NCBI RefSeq assembly: GCF_020510705.1 | Contig: NZ_CP075184.1 | Span: 2,170,001-2,234,000, forward strand | DNA length: 64,000 nucleotides | Source: Acidovorax radicis | Lineage (GTDB): Bacteria; Pseudomonadota; Gammaproteobacteria; Burkholderiales; Burkholderiaceae_C | Direction: 5' to 3' | Shown here: positions 15,983 to 24,794 of the stretch, piece by piece | How the letters are laid out: each line of letters starts with the position of its first letter | Position numbering within the stretch: position 1 is the stretch's first letter | Position numbers and translations under genes: made by a program | The notes under the pieces: generated by a model | The model's input: the letters and a program-made list of their open reading frames with translations, nothing else | What the model was told of the DNA's origin: nothing | The model's database searches: none

Positions 15983-17182
15983 ATGCGTACTGCACGCACA
16001 CGACCGCAGCGAACACGGGTCTGGCTGCACATTTCGATGGTGCTGCTGATTGCTCAAGCCGCTCAAGCCCAGCCCACAGTCGGCACCTACACCGGCACAC
16101 TCGAATGCGGCCCCCTGACTACCAACCCCCAGCAGGGCGCATGGAGTCAGCCCATTCAACTGACCATCTCGGGCCAAAGCGTGACCTGGGAACGGCTCGA
16201 CAGTCGGCTGTCCGAGACGGGCTCCGGCATGCTGCGCAATGGTCGCGTGAGCTTCAATCTGGAGGGCCGTTGGAGCCCAGGGCAGCGCAGTACCGGCCAA
16301 TGGCGCAACGTGGTCATGCTGGAGTGGAAAGACTCTGCGCTGTCCGGACCAGCCACCATTTTTTCAGCCAATGGCGATCAGCGCTTGCGAGATTGCTCGG
16401 TACGGGTTGCGATGGCCGGGGGCACTAAGCCGGTAGCGGTGCCACCGCCGGTATCGGCTTCTCCTGCAGCCGCTGAGCGTGCCAGGCGTGAGCAAGAAGC
16501 CAACCGAGAGAAAGACGCCCTGCGCGAGCGTGCCATCCGAGAAAACGATGAGCGCATAGCTCGCCAACGGGAAGCCCAGCGCCGCGAAGATGAGCAGGCG
16601 CAGCGCCAAGCCCAGGAGCGCCGTGATGCCCAGCGACGGAGCCAAGAAGCCTGGGAGCAGCAGCAGCAGGCGGTCGAGCGCCAGCGCGAAGCTGAACGGA
16701 AGGCCAAAGAAGAGCAGGAACGCCAGCGCCAGGTTGCCGCGAAGCAGCAGCAAGAGCGCGAAGCCCAGGAGCGTGCTGCCGCTAAAACCCAGCAGGAAGC
16801 CAACGCCAAGGGGGCCGCCACACGCCAAGCAGCCCGAATCCGCGCACTAGGGCTGCCAGCGGACTTTGTGTCTTCCATGCTCTACGTGAGCTATGGCGCC
16901 GCCTGGACGGAGTTGATGCCTTGCGCGCAGTGGCTTGGCCTGCTGCTGGAGAATCAGAAAATTTCAGAAGTACGGGCTATCACGGTGCGCGGCCGACCCG
17001 GCGTGTCCATCAAACGGCCTGGCCAGCCCGCCATCGGCTTTGTCTTCCGCACAGAGGGCAAGGAAGCCTACGTCTGGGCTCTGGTGACCGATGACCGAGC
17101 CTCCTTGCTGGAAACCCCAGGCGAGCACATGCATGTGGCGCAGTTGTTGGCCCTCTACACCGATCCGAGCCGCATGCCCTGA
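15983..17182 (+). CDS. Exported coiled-coil protein of unknown function
   Basis: The 399-residue protein starts at an ATG eight bases after AAGGAGAG. It has a signal peptide (residues 1-28, cleavage after AQAAQAQ). A beta-rich domain follows (about 30-145; QLTISGQSVTW... GRWSPGQRSTGQW). A long Arg/Glu/Gln/Ala-rich coiled coil spans roughly 165-285. The globular C-terminal domain of about 110 residues contains LPADFVSSMLYVSYGAAW and ends near AQLLALYTDPSRMP. The layout resembles periplasmic spacer proteins, but no family is recognised. The upstream frame is open to 15713 but has no start site as good. It lies 56 bases before a lipoprotein peptidase gene and may be co-transcribed with it. Confidence 0.7.
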   Translation: MRTARTRPQRTRVWLHISMVLLIAQAAQAQPTVGTYTGTLECGPLTTNPQQGAWSQPIQLTISGQSVTWERLDSRLSETGSGMLRNGRVSFNLEGRWSPGQRSTGQWRNVVMLEWKDSALSGPATIFSANGDQRLRDCSVRVAMAGGTKPVAVPPPVSASPAAAERARREQEANREKDALRERAIRENDERIARQREAQRREDEQAQRQAQERRDAQRRSQEAWEQQQQAVERQREAERKAKEEQERQRQVAAKQQQEREAQERAAAKTQQEANAKGAATRQAARIRALGLPADFVSSMLYVSYGAAWTELMPCAQWLGLLLENQKISEVRAITVRGRPGVSIKRPGQPAIGFVFRTEGKEAYVWALVTDDRASLLETPGEHMHVAQLLALYTDPSRMP

Positions 17183-17238
17183 GCCGGTGTGTCATCCAGC
17201 GCACGGCCATCCTTATTCATCCAACCAAAGAAGCAAAA

Positions 17239-18366
17239 ATGAAGAAGTCCCTTTCCCTTGTCTCGATGCGGCGTGCCGCCATTGCCATGCCGGTGACGAT
17301 GCTACTGGCCTGTGGCGGTGGTGGCGGTGGTGGCGGCGGTGACAACAGTGCATCAACCACGCCTGTAGATCTCACACTGGCGGCTGCTCCAGCCATTGCC
17401 CCGGCCAACGGAACCACCGGCGCCGACTATGCGCCTGCGGTGCAATTCACTGCGAGCAAGGCCCTAGCTGCGGCCGGTATCAAGCTGGTCTGCGATGGTG
17501 TGGCTGTGGCGGGTAAAACCACTGTCTCCGGTGCCGTGGCAACCTTCAAGCCAGATGCCCCAGGCGTTGCCGCCAATGCGCAGTGCTCGGCTTCGGTGGA
17601 CGCTGCAGCGACGAAGGACGCGGCTGGAACTGTGTTCACCGGATCAACTGCCCTGACCAGCTTCACAGTGAAAGCGCTGGCTTGCCCTGGTGGCTCGGCC
17701 AACACCCCTCCGTCGTTCAATGGCGCGGCATTGGTAGCAGCCTGTGGCAATGTGTTCGTTGAATCCGCTGTTGCCAAGAATCTCTGGCCAGTGATCGTCA
17801 ATGGCATCCAGACGGCCCTGGAGATGGATCGCAAGGTCAACGGCCAATTGCAATCGGCCCAGCCGGATGTGCTGGTGTGCCAATCGGGGACATGTGCGGA
17901 CTATTTCGCGGGCCCACGGCGGCGTAATGTGACGCTGTACCCGAATACCTACGCCGGTCAGTACGTGGCTCCGCGCATGACCGTGGTGCTCACGTCACCG
18001 ACCTGGACACAGAACCCGTATGTGCTTGCCCATGAGTTCTCGCACGTGGAGGTGGCGGCGCGCACTGGTGGCAAGCACGTGCCAGCCTGGTTCGATGAGG
18101 GGCTGGCGACTTACATCGCTGGTGAGCCTATCTGCACGAACGTCACAGGCAAGGGCATTGACGATCTGCGCAAGCTCGATCAGGAGACGGATTGGGTGGC
18201 GTACACGGGACCGGAAGATGTGTTCTTCAAGACCTACTGCCAAGCACGCGCGGAGGTGGCAGCGTGGATCGGCAAGCGCGGCAATGCTGGCGTGGTGCAA
18301 CTGCTGGATGCGGTGCGGCAGGGGCAGTCGTTTGCGGGGCAGTATGGTGCCATGCAACTGCCCTGA
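17239..18366 (+). CDS. Lipoprotein with Ig-like domain and HExxH metallopeptidase domain
   Basis: The 375-residue protein has a signal peptide with a lipobox (MLLAC, Cys25) followed by nine glycines, a flexible tether. Residues about 40-140 form a bacterial Ig-like domain (ADYAPAVQFTASKAL...). After a Cys-containing linker the C-terminal domain carries LAHEFSHVEVAAR with His265-Glu266-His269. The downstream WFDEGLATYIAG supplies Glu287 as third zinc ligand. This is the gluzincin pattern of peptidase MA-like proteins. It should be anchored in the envelope and act on an unknown peptide or protein. It is the last gene before the tRNA-Ser, so it sits at the island's edge. Confidence 0.75.
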   Translation: MKKSLSLVSMRRAAIAMPVTMLLACGGGGGGGGGDNSASTTPVDLTLAAAPAIAPANGTTGADYAPAVQFTASKALAAAGIKLVCDGVAVAGKTTVSGAVATFKPDAPGVAANAQCSASVDAAATKDAAGTVFTGSTALTSFTVKALACPGGSANTPPSFNGAALVAACGNVFVESAVAKNLWPVIVNGIQTALEMDRKVNGQLQSAQPDVLVCQSGTCADYFAGPRRRNVTLYPNTYAGQYVAPRMTVVLTSPTWTQNPYVLAHEFSHVEVAARTGGKHVPAWFDEGLATYIAGEPICTNVTGKGIDDLRKLDQETDWVAYTGPEDVFFKTYCQARAEVAAWIGKRGNAGVVQLLDAVRQGQSFAGQYGAMQLP

Positions 18367-18552
18367 CCAATCGTTGACGGAGCGGTAGACCGCAGGCTTG
18401 CCGGAGCGCCAAGCAGCATCTCTGCAGCGAAATCGCCAAGATCGCATGGCTTCTTGGCAGTGGCGCTGCACCGATCTTCCACGCTGGAATGTCCAATGAC
18501 GTTCCAGCGCATCCAGTCCAATCGCAAACTGGATGGTAGAAATGATGGTAGA

Positions 18553-18583
18553 TAAAAACAAAAAAGCGCCCCGAAAGGCGCTT
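18553..18583 (-). terminator. Rho-independent terminator of the tRNA-Ser gene
   Basis: On the minus strand the stem AAGCGCC/GGCGCTT (18564-18570 with 18577-18583) has a six-base loop and is followed by a T-rich run. It lies 15 bases past the 3' end of the tRNA gene. Confidence 0.8.
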
Positions 18584-18597
18584 GTTTGCTTGCTTAC

Positions 18598-18687
<90 letters not shown>

Positions 18688-18803
18688 GGTGGCCTTCGAT
18701 TATAGCCACAGCAGTGCGGTCATTTTGACGTTAAGTGGGCGATGATGAAAAAAATGCAGAACGCCCATCCGTCAGCCAAGACAAAACAAGAGTACTCGCG
18801 CTT

Positions 18804-19721
18804 TTAGACGGCTTTCGTGCTGGTCTGCACCATCTTCATAGCCGATCCGATCAGCGCGGACACCTCGGTCATATTGCTTGGCACGATGAGCGTGGTGGTG
18901 GCGTCTGCTGCCACTTGGCTGTAGGCCTCCATGGCCTTTTCTGCCACCTTGAGTTGCACGGCCTGCTCGCCGCCGGGCTGGCGGATGGCTGCTGCCACGC
19001 GTTCGATGGCTAACGCGTTGGCGTCGGCTACAGCCAGGATGGAGGCCGCCTCGCCCTGGGCCTTGTTGATCACGGCCTGCTTTTCCCCTTCGGATCGGGC
19101 GATAAATGCCTCGCGCTCGCCCGTGGCGATGTTGATCTGCTCCTGGCGTCGCCCTTCGGATGCGGCAATCAATGCACGTTTTTCGCGTTCGGCGGTAATT
19201 TGTGCCTGCATGGCGTGCAGAATTTCTTTTGGAGGGGTCAGATCCTTGATTTCGTAGCGCAATACTTTGACGCCCCAGTTCAATGCGGCCTCATCGATGG
19301 CCTGCACGATTTGGGCATTGATGATGTCCCGCTCTTCAAAAGTCTTGTCCAGTTCAAGCTTGCCGATCACGGAGCGCAGCGAGGTCTGCGCCAGCTGGGT
19401 TACCGCCATGATGTAGTTGGACGAGCCGTAGCTGGCACGCATGGGGTCGGTGACCTGGAAGTAAAGAATACCGTCCACCTGCAGCTGCGTGTTGTCGCGC
19501 GTGATGCAGACCTGGCTGGGCACATCGAGAGGGATTTCTTTGAGGCTGTGTTTGTAGGCCACCTTGTCAACGAACGGGATCAGGAAGTTCAACCCGGGGG
19601 TGAGGGTGCCAGCGTATTTGCCCAAGCGTTCTTTCACCCACGCGTTTTGCTGGGGCACGACCTTGATGGATCGAACGATGAAGATTACGGCGATGACGAG
19701 AATGACGATGGCTATTTCCAC
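18804..19721 (-). CDS. QmcA/stomatin-like SPFH-domain membrane protein
   Basis: The 305-residue protein has one N-terminal membrane segment (IAIVILVIAVIFIV, residues 3-17). The SPFH/band 7 domain follows (about 20-190: VPQQNAWVKERLGKYAGTLTPGLNFLIPFVD). After it come an alanine/glutamate-rich coiled coil (about 190-270) and a C-terminal tail. SPFH proteins form oligomeric rings in membrane microdomains and work with NfeD-type partners and FtsH-like proteases. Here an nfeD-type gene lies 43 bases upstream on the same strand, the usual pairing. Start and length are typical. Confidence 0.88.
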   Translation of the reverse strand: MEIAIVILVIAVIFIVRSIKVVPQQNAWVKERLGKYAGTLTPGLNFLIPFVDKVAYKHSLKEIPLDVPSQVCITRDNTQLQVDGILYFQVTDPMRASYGSSNYIMAVTQLAQTSLRSVIGKLELDKTFEERDIINAQIVQAIDEAALNWGVKVLRYEIKDLTPPKEILHAMQAQITAEREKRALIAASEGRRQEQINIATGEREAFIARSEGEKQAVINKAQGEAASILAVADANALAIERVAAAIRQPGGEQAVQLKVAEKAMEAYSQVAADATTTLIVPSNMTEVSALIGSAMKMVQTSTKAV

Positions 19722-19764
19722 GAGATAGTTTCCTTTTCGATGGACGGGTGAATCCGCAGCACGA

Positions 19765-20190
19765 TTACAGCGGGTCTACGAGCAGGCGGCTGCCTACGAG
19801 TTCGGCGACACGGTGCATTCCTGTGGAGGGAGTGACACCAGGGCGGTGAATGGCGATCCATTGGGCTCCGCGGTACTTCACCGTAGAGGTTCCGTCGGGG
19901 TTCCAGCTTTCGATCAGGATGATTTCGCCCACATCGAGATTCACACTGCGGTCAGCCCGAGCCGAGGGGCTGCCAGGGAGTTTCTTCTTGGCGACGTAGC
20001 AGGCCACGACAGATCCGCCACCAACAATCGCCGCAGCCACCATTTGTCCTGCGGTGTGCAGGCCTAGGTGAGCAGCCACCGCCGCAGCAACAAGGCCCAC
20101 GGCCACCATCAAGAGGTAAAAGGTGCCTGTCAGCAATTCAGCTGCTACCACGGCCCCCGCGGCAAGCCACCAGATGGTGGATTCCTCCAT
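19765..20190 (-). CDS. NfeD-family membrane protein
   Basis: The 141-residue protein has two or three membrane segments in its first 65 residues (IWWLAAGAVVAAELLTGTFYLLMVAVGLVAAAVAAHLGL). A soluble beta-barrel OB-like domain follows (VGEIILIESWNPDGTSTVKYRGAQWIAI). This is the short NfeD form that accompanies stomatin-like proteins. The ATG at 20190 is preceded on the minus strand by GGAGG and begins at the conserved acidic MEES; the longer frame to 20253 is not supported. It is the first gene of an nfeD-qmcA operon. Confidence 0.85.
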   Translation of the reverse strand: MEESTIWWLAAGAVVAAELLTGTFYLLMVAVGLVAAAVAAHLGLHTAGQMVAAAIVGGGSVVACYVAKKKLPGSPSARADRSVNLDVGEIILIESWNPDGTSTVKYRGAQWIAIHRPGVTPSTGMHRVAELVGSRLLVDPL

Positions 20191-20349
20191 ATCAAACCTC
20201 CTGTGCAGTTTTGTCTGCTTGTAATGTGTTGCGTGCACCACATTCTGGGTCAAAAGGGGGGGAGTTCAAAGGCTGGTCATTGTTATTCCTTACACTTCGC
20301 GCCTGTTTCGTTTTTTGCCTGGCAGGGCACGGTTGCACGGAGGCTGCGC

Positions 20350-22716
20350 ATGAAATTTCGTTTTCCCATCATCATCATCGATGAGGACTATCGCTCCGAG
20401 AACACCTCGGGTCTGGGTATTCGTGCTCTGGCGCAGGCCATCGAGTCCGAAGGCTTCGAGGTTGTGGGGGTAACCAGCTATGGGGATCTCTCGCAGTTTG
20501 CCCAGCAGCAAAGCCGCGCCAGCGCGTTCATCCTGTCGATTGACGACGAAGAGTTCACCGTGGGCGAGGGTTTGGACCCTATCGTGCTGAGCTTGCGCAA
20601 CTTCATTGGTGAAGTGCGCCGCAAGAACACCGAGGTGCCGATCTACGTGCACGGTGAGACCAAGACCAGCCGCCACCTGCCCAACGACATCCTGCGCGAG
20701 TTGCATGGCTTCATCCACATGTTCGAGGACACCCCCGAATTTGTGGCGCGCCACATCATTCGCGAGGCCAAGAGCTACCTCGAGGGCGTGCAGCCGCCGT
20801 TCTTCAAGGCGCTGCTCGACTACGCCGAAGACGGCTCCTACAGCTGGCACTGCCCCGGGCACTCGGGCGGCGTGGCGTTTTTGAAGAGCCCGGTGGGCCA
20901 GATGTACCACCAGTTCTATGGCGAGAACATGCTGCGCGCTGACGTGTGCAATGCGGTGGAAGAGCTGGGCCAGCTGCTGGACCACAACGGTGCCATCGGC
21001 GAATCGGAGCGCAACGCCGCGCGCATCTTCAATGCCGACCACTGCTTCTTCGTGACCAACGGCACATCGACATCGAACAAGATGGTGTGGCACCACACGG
21101 TGGCCCCGGGCGACGTGGTGGTGGTGGACCGCAACTGCCACAAGTCCATCCTGCACAGCATCATCATGACCGGGGCCATCCCCGTGTTCATGAAGCCCAC
21201 ACGCAACCACTTCGGCATCATCGGCCCCATTCCGCAAAGTGAGTTCGAGCCTGCGGCCATCCAGGCCAAGATCCGCGCCAACCCGTTGCTCAAGGGCGTG
21301 GACGCAAAGAAGGTCAAGCCGCGCGTGCTCACGCTCACGCAGTCCACCTACGACGGTGTGCTCTACAACACCGAAACCATCAAGGGCATGCTCGACGGCT
21401 ACGTGGAGAACCTGCACTTTGACGAGGCCTGGCTGCCACACGCGGCCTTCCATCCCTTCTATGGCACCTACCACGCCATGGGCAAGAAGCGCACGCGCCC
21501 CAAACACTCGGTGACGTACGCCACCCAGTCCATTCACAAGCTGCTGGCCGGCATCAGCCAGGCCAGCCACGTGCTGGTGCAGGACTCGCAGACCACCAAG
21601 CTCGACCGCCACCTCTTCAACGAGGCCTACCTGATGCACACCAGCACCAGCCCGCAGTACAGCATCATCGCCAGCTGCGATGTGGCTGCGGCCATGATGG
21701 AGCCGCCTGGCGGCACCGCGCTGGTGGAAGAGAGCATCCTGGAGGCGCTCGACTTCCGCCGCGCCATGCGCCAGATCGAAGACGACTTTGGCAAGAAGGA
21801 CTGGTGGTTCAAGGTCTGGGGCCCCGAGAAGCTCGTGGACGAAGGCATTGGCCGCGCGGAAGACTGGATCATCCGCAGCGACAGCAAGAGCAAGAAGGCT
21901 GGTGCCAAGTGGCACGGCTTTGGTCAGCTCGCAGATGGCTTCAACATGCTGGACCCGATCAAGTCCACCATCGTTACGCCGGGCCTCAACCTGGACGGCA
22001 AGTTCGACAAGACGGGCATTCCTGCGTCCATCGTCACCAAATACCTGGCCGAGCACGGTGTGGTGGTCGAGAAGACGGGCCTGTACAGCTTCTTCGTGAT
22101 GTTCACCATCGGCATCACCAAGGGCCGCTGGAACACGCTGCTCACGGCCCTGCAGCAGTTCAAGGACGACTACGAGAAGAACCAGCCCATGTGGCGCATC
22201 CTTCCTGAGTTCTGTCAGCAGCACAAACGCTACGAGCGCATGGGCCTGCAGGACCTGTGCCAGCACGTGCACCAGATGTATGCCAAGTACGACATTGCGC
22301 GCCTGACCACCGAGATGTACCTGTCGGACCTGACGCCCGCCATGAAGCCGTCAGACGCCTACGCGTACATCGCGCACCGCAAGACGGAACGTGTGGAGAT
22401 CGACCAGCTGGAAGGCCGTATCACCGTGGGGCTGGTTACGCCATACCCGCCGGGCATTCCGTTGTTGATTCCTGGCGAGGTGTTCAACAAGAAGATCGTG
22501 GACTACCTCAAGTTCGCCCGCGAATTTGCCAAACTCTGCCCGGGCTTTGAGACCGACATCCATGGCCTGGTCGAGGTGGAAGATGAATCCGGGCAGGTGC
22601 GCTATTACGCCGACTGCGTAGCCGCCAGCAATACACCGAAGAACCCCAAACCACTGGCCACGGCCAAGAACCTGGTGCAGGTGGGAGACGATGGCCCCTA
22701 TGGGCGCAATGTTTGA
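20350..22716 (+). CDS. Arginine/lysine/ornithine decarboxylase (PLP-dependent, fold III)
   Basis: The 788-residue enzyme belongs to the group of acid-inducible or biosynthetic amino-acid decarboxylases. It has an N-terminal flavodoxin-like wing domain (MKFRFPIIIIDEDY...). The core contains WHCPGHSGG near residue 170. The PLP-binding lysine is K397 in TYATQSIHKLLAG, and the C-terminal domain begins near 600. It decarboxylates a basic amino acid to a polyamine-type amine; which of arginine, lysine or ornithine is used cannot be read from the sequence. The ATG at 20350 begins the family N-terminus; the frame is open upstream to 20068, over the divergent nfeD gene, but that part is not conserved. 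It stands alone. Confidence 0.85.
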   Translation: MKFRFPIIIIDEDYRSENTSGLGIRALAQAIESEGFEVVGVTSYGDLSQFAQQQSRASAFILSIDDEEFTVGEGLDPIVLSLRNFIGEVRRKNTEVPIYVHGETKTSRHLPNDILRELHGFIHMFEDTPEFVARHIIREAKSYLEGVQPPFFKALLDYAEDGSYSWHCPGHSGGVAFLKSPVGQMYHQFYGENMLRADVCNAVEELGQLLDHNGAIGESERNAARIFNADHCFFVTNGTSTSNKMVWHHTVAPGDVVVVDRNCHKSILHSIIMTGAIPVFMKPTRNHFGIIGPIPQSEFEPAAIQAKIRANPLLKGVDAKKVKPRVLTLTQSTYDGVLYNTETIKGMLDGYVENLHFDEAWLPHAAFHPFYGTYHAMGKKRTRPKHSVTYATQSIHKLLAGISQASHVLVQDSQTTKLDRHLFNEAYLMHTSTSPQYSIIASCDVAAAMMEPPGGTALVEESILEALDFRRAMRQIEDDFGKKDWWFKVWGPEKLVDEGIGRAEDWIIRSDSKSKKAGAKWHGFGQLADGFNMLDPIKSTIVTPGLNLDGKFDKTGIPASIVTKYLAEHGVVVEKTGLYSFFVMFTIGITKGRWNTLLTALQQFKDDYEKNQPMWRILPEFCQQHKRYERMGLQDLCQHVHQMYAKYDIARLTTEMYLSDLTPAMKPSDAYAYIAHRKTERVEIDQLEGRITVGLVTPYPPGIPLLIPGEVFNKKIVDYLKFAREFAKLCPGFETDIHGLVEVEDESGQVRYYADCVAASNTPKNPKPLATAKNLVQVGDDGPYGRNV

Positions 22717-22942
22717 CGGTAGCGCCTGCGGCTAGTGCCGCAGCGTTTTGGCTGTCCCACATCCATCGCCCCTGGCATTGCTGCGGGGCGATTTTTTTGC
22801 CATGGATTTTCGGTTGCCAAAGAGGTCAAGAGGTCGGATGCTGAATCCGCCTGGCTGCAAGCCGCGTAGGGATGATTCGCTGGCGCTCGGCGAGGGCGGC
22901 GGCACGGGGCACGAGGGCCGCGCATCCTGCTGCGTGCCAACG

Positions 22943-23794
22943 TCAGCGGGGCGGCATGTCCTCACGCACGCGCAGAAAACTGGCGAAGCGGGGTAGTCCG
23001 CCATCATGGGTGCCCCGAAAACGGTAGGTGACCCAGCTGCCGATCGGGGGTGGGGCCTCCCGCTGCGCGTCGGTGAACCCCGCACCCAGCCGAAAACGCT
23101 GGCCGGACGGCATTTCCACCAGCATGGCACCCATGCGACCGGCATGGCGCCCTTTGCCGGGCAGATGGGCGATGACGCGGGCTTCGGCGTCTTCGTGGGT
23201 TTTGACCTTGACCAGATCGTCGCTGCGGCCAGATTGGTACCGAGAGCTGCCTCGGTGCAGCATCAGGCCTTCGCCGCCCCCGCGCACGGTGCGCTGTAAA
23301 AGGGCCTGGAGCGCTTCATCTGTCGCAATGCGTTTTTGTGCCACGGCCTGCACCCGGGGTTGGCCGATGCGCTCGACCAGGGCCTGGAGTGCGGGCAGGC
23401 GTTCGTCGAACGTGCCTTCGTGCTTGGGCAGGTCGAACACCATGAACCGCATCGCGCGCCACGCTGCATCGTCGGGTTGTTGCTGGCGGACGGTGGACTG
23501 GGCGTGGGTAAAACGGTTCCGCCCGGCCCACAGCTCGCCGTCCATGGCCACCGCCGGCCAGCCTGCCGTGAACCAGGCAGGCGCTGCCACCGTTTCGCCA
23601 CCCCGCGTGCGCAGTGTGTGGCCGTCCCAGAAGCCGCGCACTCCGTCGAATTTTTCGCTCACCCAGTAGTCAGCCAGCGGCATGCCGGGCCGGTACACAT
23701 TCGCCAGCAGCAAGGCTGGCGCGTCGGCCGCAAGCACCGAGAAACAGGGCAGGGCGGGCAAGCCAAGCCAAAGCAGGCAGCTTCTGCGGCGCAT
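22943..23794 (-). CDS. Periplasmic ATP-dependent DNA ligase (LigE type)
   Basis: The 283-residue protein has a signal peptide (MRRRSCLLWLGLPALPCFSVLAADA) followed by a minimal ATP-dependent ligase. The nucleotidyl-lysine motif is EKFDGVRG near residue 50. Motif III-like elements are DGELW and MRFMVFDLP, motif IV is GEGLMLHRG near 178, and motif V is DDLVKVK near 195. A short OB domain lies at the end. Exported ligases of this kind occur in Neisseria, Haemophilus and other competent proteobacteria, where a role in DNA uptake or biofilm DNA has been proposed. It joins nicks using ATP. The gene is isolated, with a dispersed repeat in its promoter region. Confidence 0.85.
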   Translation of the reverse strand: MRRRSCLLWLGLPALPCFSVLAADAPALLLANVYRPGMPLADYWVSEKFDGVRGFWDGHTLRTRGGETVAAPAWFTAGWPAVAMDGELWAGRNRFTHAQSTVRQQQPDDAAWRAMRFMVFDLPKHEGTFDERLPALQALVERIGQPRVQAVAQKRIATDEALQALLQRTVRGGGEGLMLHRGSSRYQSGRSDDLVKVKTHEDAEARVIAHLPGKGRHAGRMGAMLVEMPSGQRFRLGAGFTDAQREAPPPIGSWVTYRFRGTHDGGLPRFASFLRVREDMPPR

Positions 23795-23810
23795 GGTGGT
23801 GAGTGGGTTT

Positions 23811-23860
23811 GCTATTGAATATATAGCTGCTTGCGCTTTATGGATAAGAGCTAGCGGCCA
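23811..23860. repeat. Dispersed Comamonadaceae intergenic repeat, copy 1
   Basis: The copy reads TGCTATTGAATATATAGCTG-like sequence followed by CTTGCGCTTTATGGATAAG and AGCTAGCGGCC. It has the TAGC...GCTA, GCTTGCGCTT and TAAGAGCTAGC elements shared with the other copies in this window. It lies between ligE and fabI. Confidence 0.7.
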
Positions 23861-23889
23861 TTTTTCTATAAATTAACTAAAAAGCGATA

Positions 23890-24690
23890 TCAGACTTGGT
23901 CGGCGCTCAAGCCCGCGGTCTGGCTGAAGCCGCCATCTACGTAAGTGATCTCAGCCGTCATGCCGCTGGCCAGGTCAGACAGCAAGAACGCAGCGACGTT
24001 GCCCACGTCTTCAATCGTGACGTTGCGGCGCAGGGGCGCGGCATCGGCCACACGGCTGAGCAGTTTGCCAAAATCCTTGATGCCGCTGGCCGCCAGCGTT
24101 TTGATGGGGCCGGCGCTGATGCCGTTGGCACGGATGGCGCGGCCGTCTTCGGTCCGACCCACGGCCTCGGCCAGGTAACGCACCGACGCCTCCAGGCTGG
24201 CCTTGGCCAGGCCCATGGTGTTGTAGTTGGGGATGGACCGCAGTGCGCCCAGGTACGACAGGGTCAGCAGCGACGACTTGTCGTTCAGGTAGGGCAGGGC
24301 CGCCTTGGCCATGGCCGGGAAGCTGTAGGCGCTGATGTCGTGCGCGATGCGAAAACCTTCGCGCGAGAGGCCTTCCAGGAAGTTGCCGGCAATGGCCTCG
24401 CGCGGGGCAAAACCAATGCTGTGCACAAAGCCGTCAAACTTTGGCCACACCTGGGAGAGGTCGGCAAACATGCGGTCGATCTGCTCGTCGCTACCCACGT
24501 CGCAGTCAAAGATCAGCTTGGAGTCGAACTCGGCGGCAAAGTCGGTGATGCGGTCCTTGAAGCGATCGCCCACGTAGCTGAATGCCAGCTCGGCGCCTTG
24601 TTGATGGCAGGCCTTTGCGATGCCGTAGGCGATGGAGCGGTTGGACAGCACGCCCGTGATGAGCAGTTTTTTGCCGGTCAGAAAACCCAT
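23890..24690 (-). CDS. fabI: FabI, enoyl-[acyl-carrier-protein] reductase (NADH)
   Basis: The 266-residue short-chain dehydrogenase-fold enzyme catalyses the last step of each fatty-acid elongation cycle. It begins [25 protein letters not shown], the FabI-type nucleotide-binding start. It has the catalytic YNTMGLAK (Tyr-x6-Lys) near residue 157. A substrate loop with [18 protein letters not shown] follows near 187. Length matches E. coli FabI (262). A clear AAGGAG lies eight bases before the ATG on the minus strand. It is divergent from the yej operon across 104 bases, which must hold both promoters. The gene should be essential unless another reductase exists. Confidence 0.95.
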   Translation of the reverse strand: MGFLTGKKLLITGVLSNRSIAYGIAKACHQQGAELAFSYVGDRFKDRITDFAAEFDSKLIFDCDVGSDEQIDRMFADLSQVWPKFDGFVHSIGFAPREAIAGNFLEGLSREGFRIAHDISAYSFPAMAKAALPYLNDKSSLLTLSYLGALRSIPNYNTMGLAKASLEASVRYLAEAVGRTEDGRAIRANGISAGPIKTLAASGIKDFGKLLSRVADAAPLRRNVTIEDVGNVAAFLLSDLASGMTAEITYVDGGFSQTAGLSADQV

Positions 24691-24794
24691 GTGTAATCTC
24701 CTTGTGGAATGGCGGAATGCAGGCCTGGCGCCCTGTGCATGTGGATAGGTGGCATCTGCTGCAAGGCCCGGCGAACGTAGTGCAGAATTGTCGC

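Noticed and set aside
16560..16850. Short tandem-like repeats in the coiled-coil coding region
   Set aside because: They reflect the Arg/Glu/Gln codon pattern of a coiled coil; no exact repeat unit or spacer structure, so not a CRISPR or DNA repeat.
20290..22272. 660-codon open frame opposite the decarboxylase
   Set aside because: Antisense shadow of a gene with clear catalytic motifs; no ribosome-binding site and low-complexity composition.
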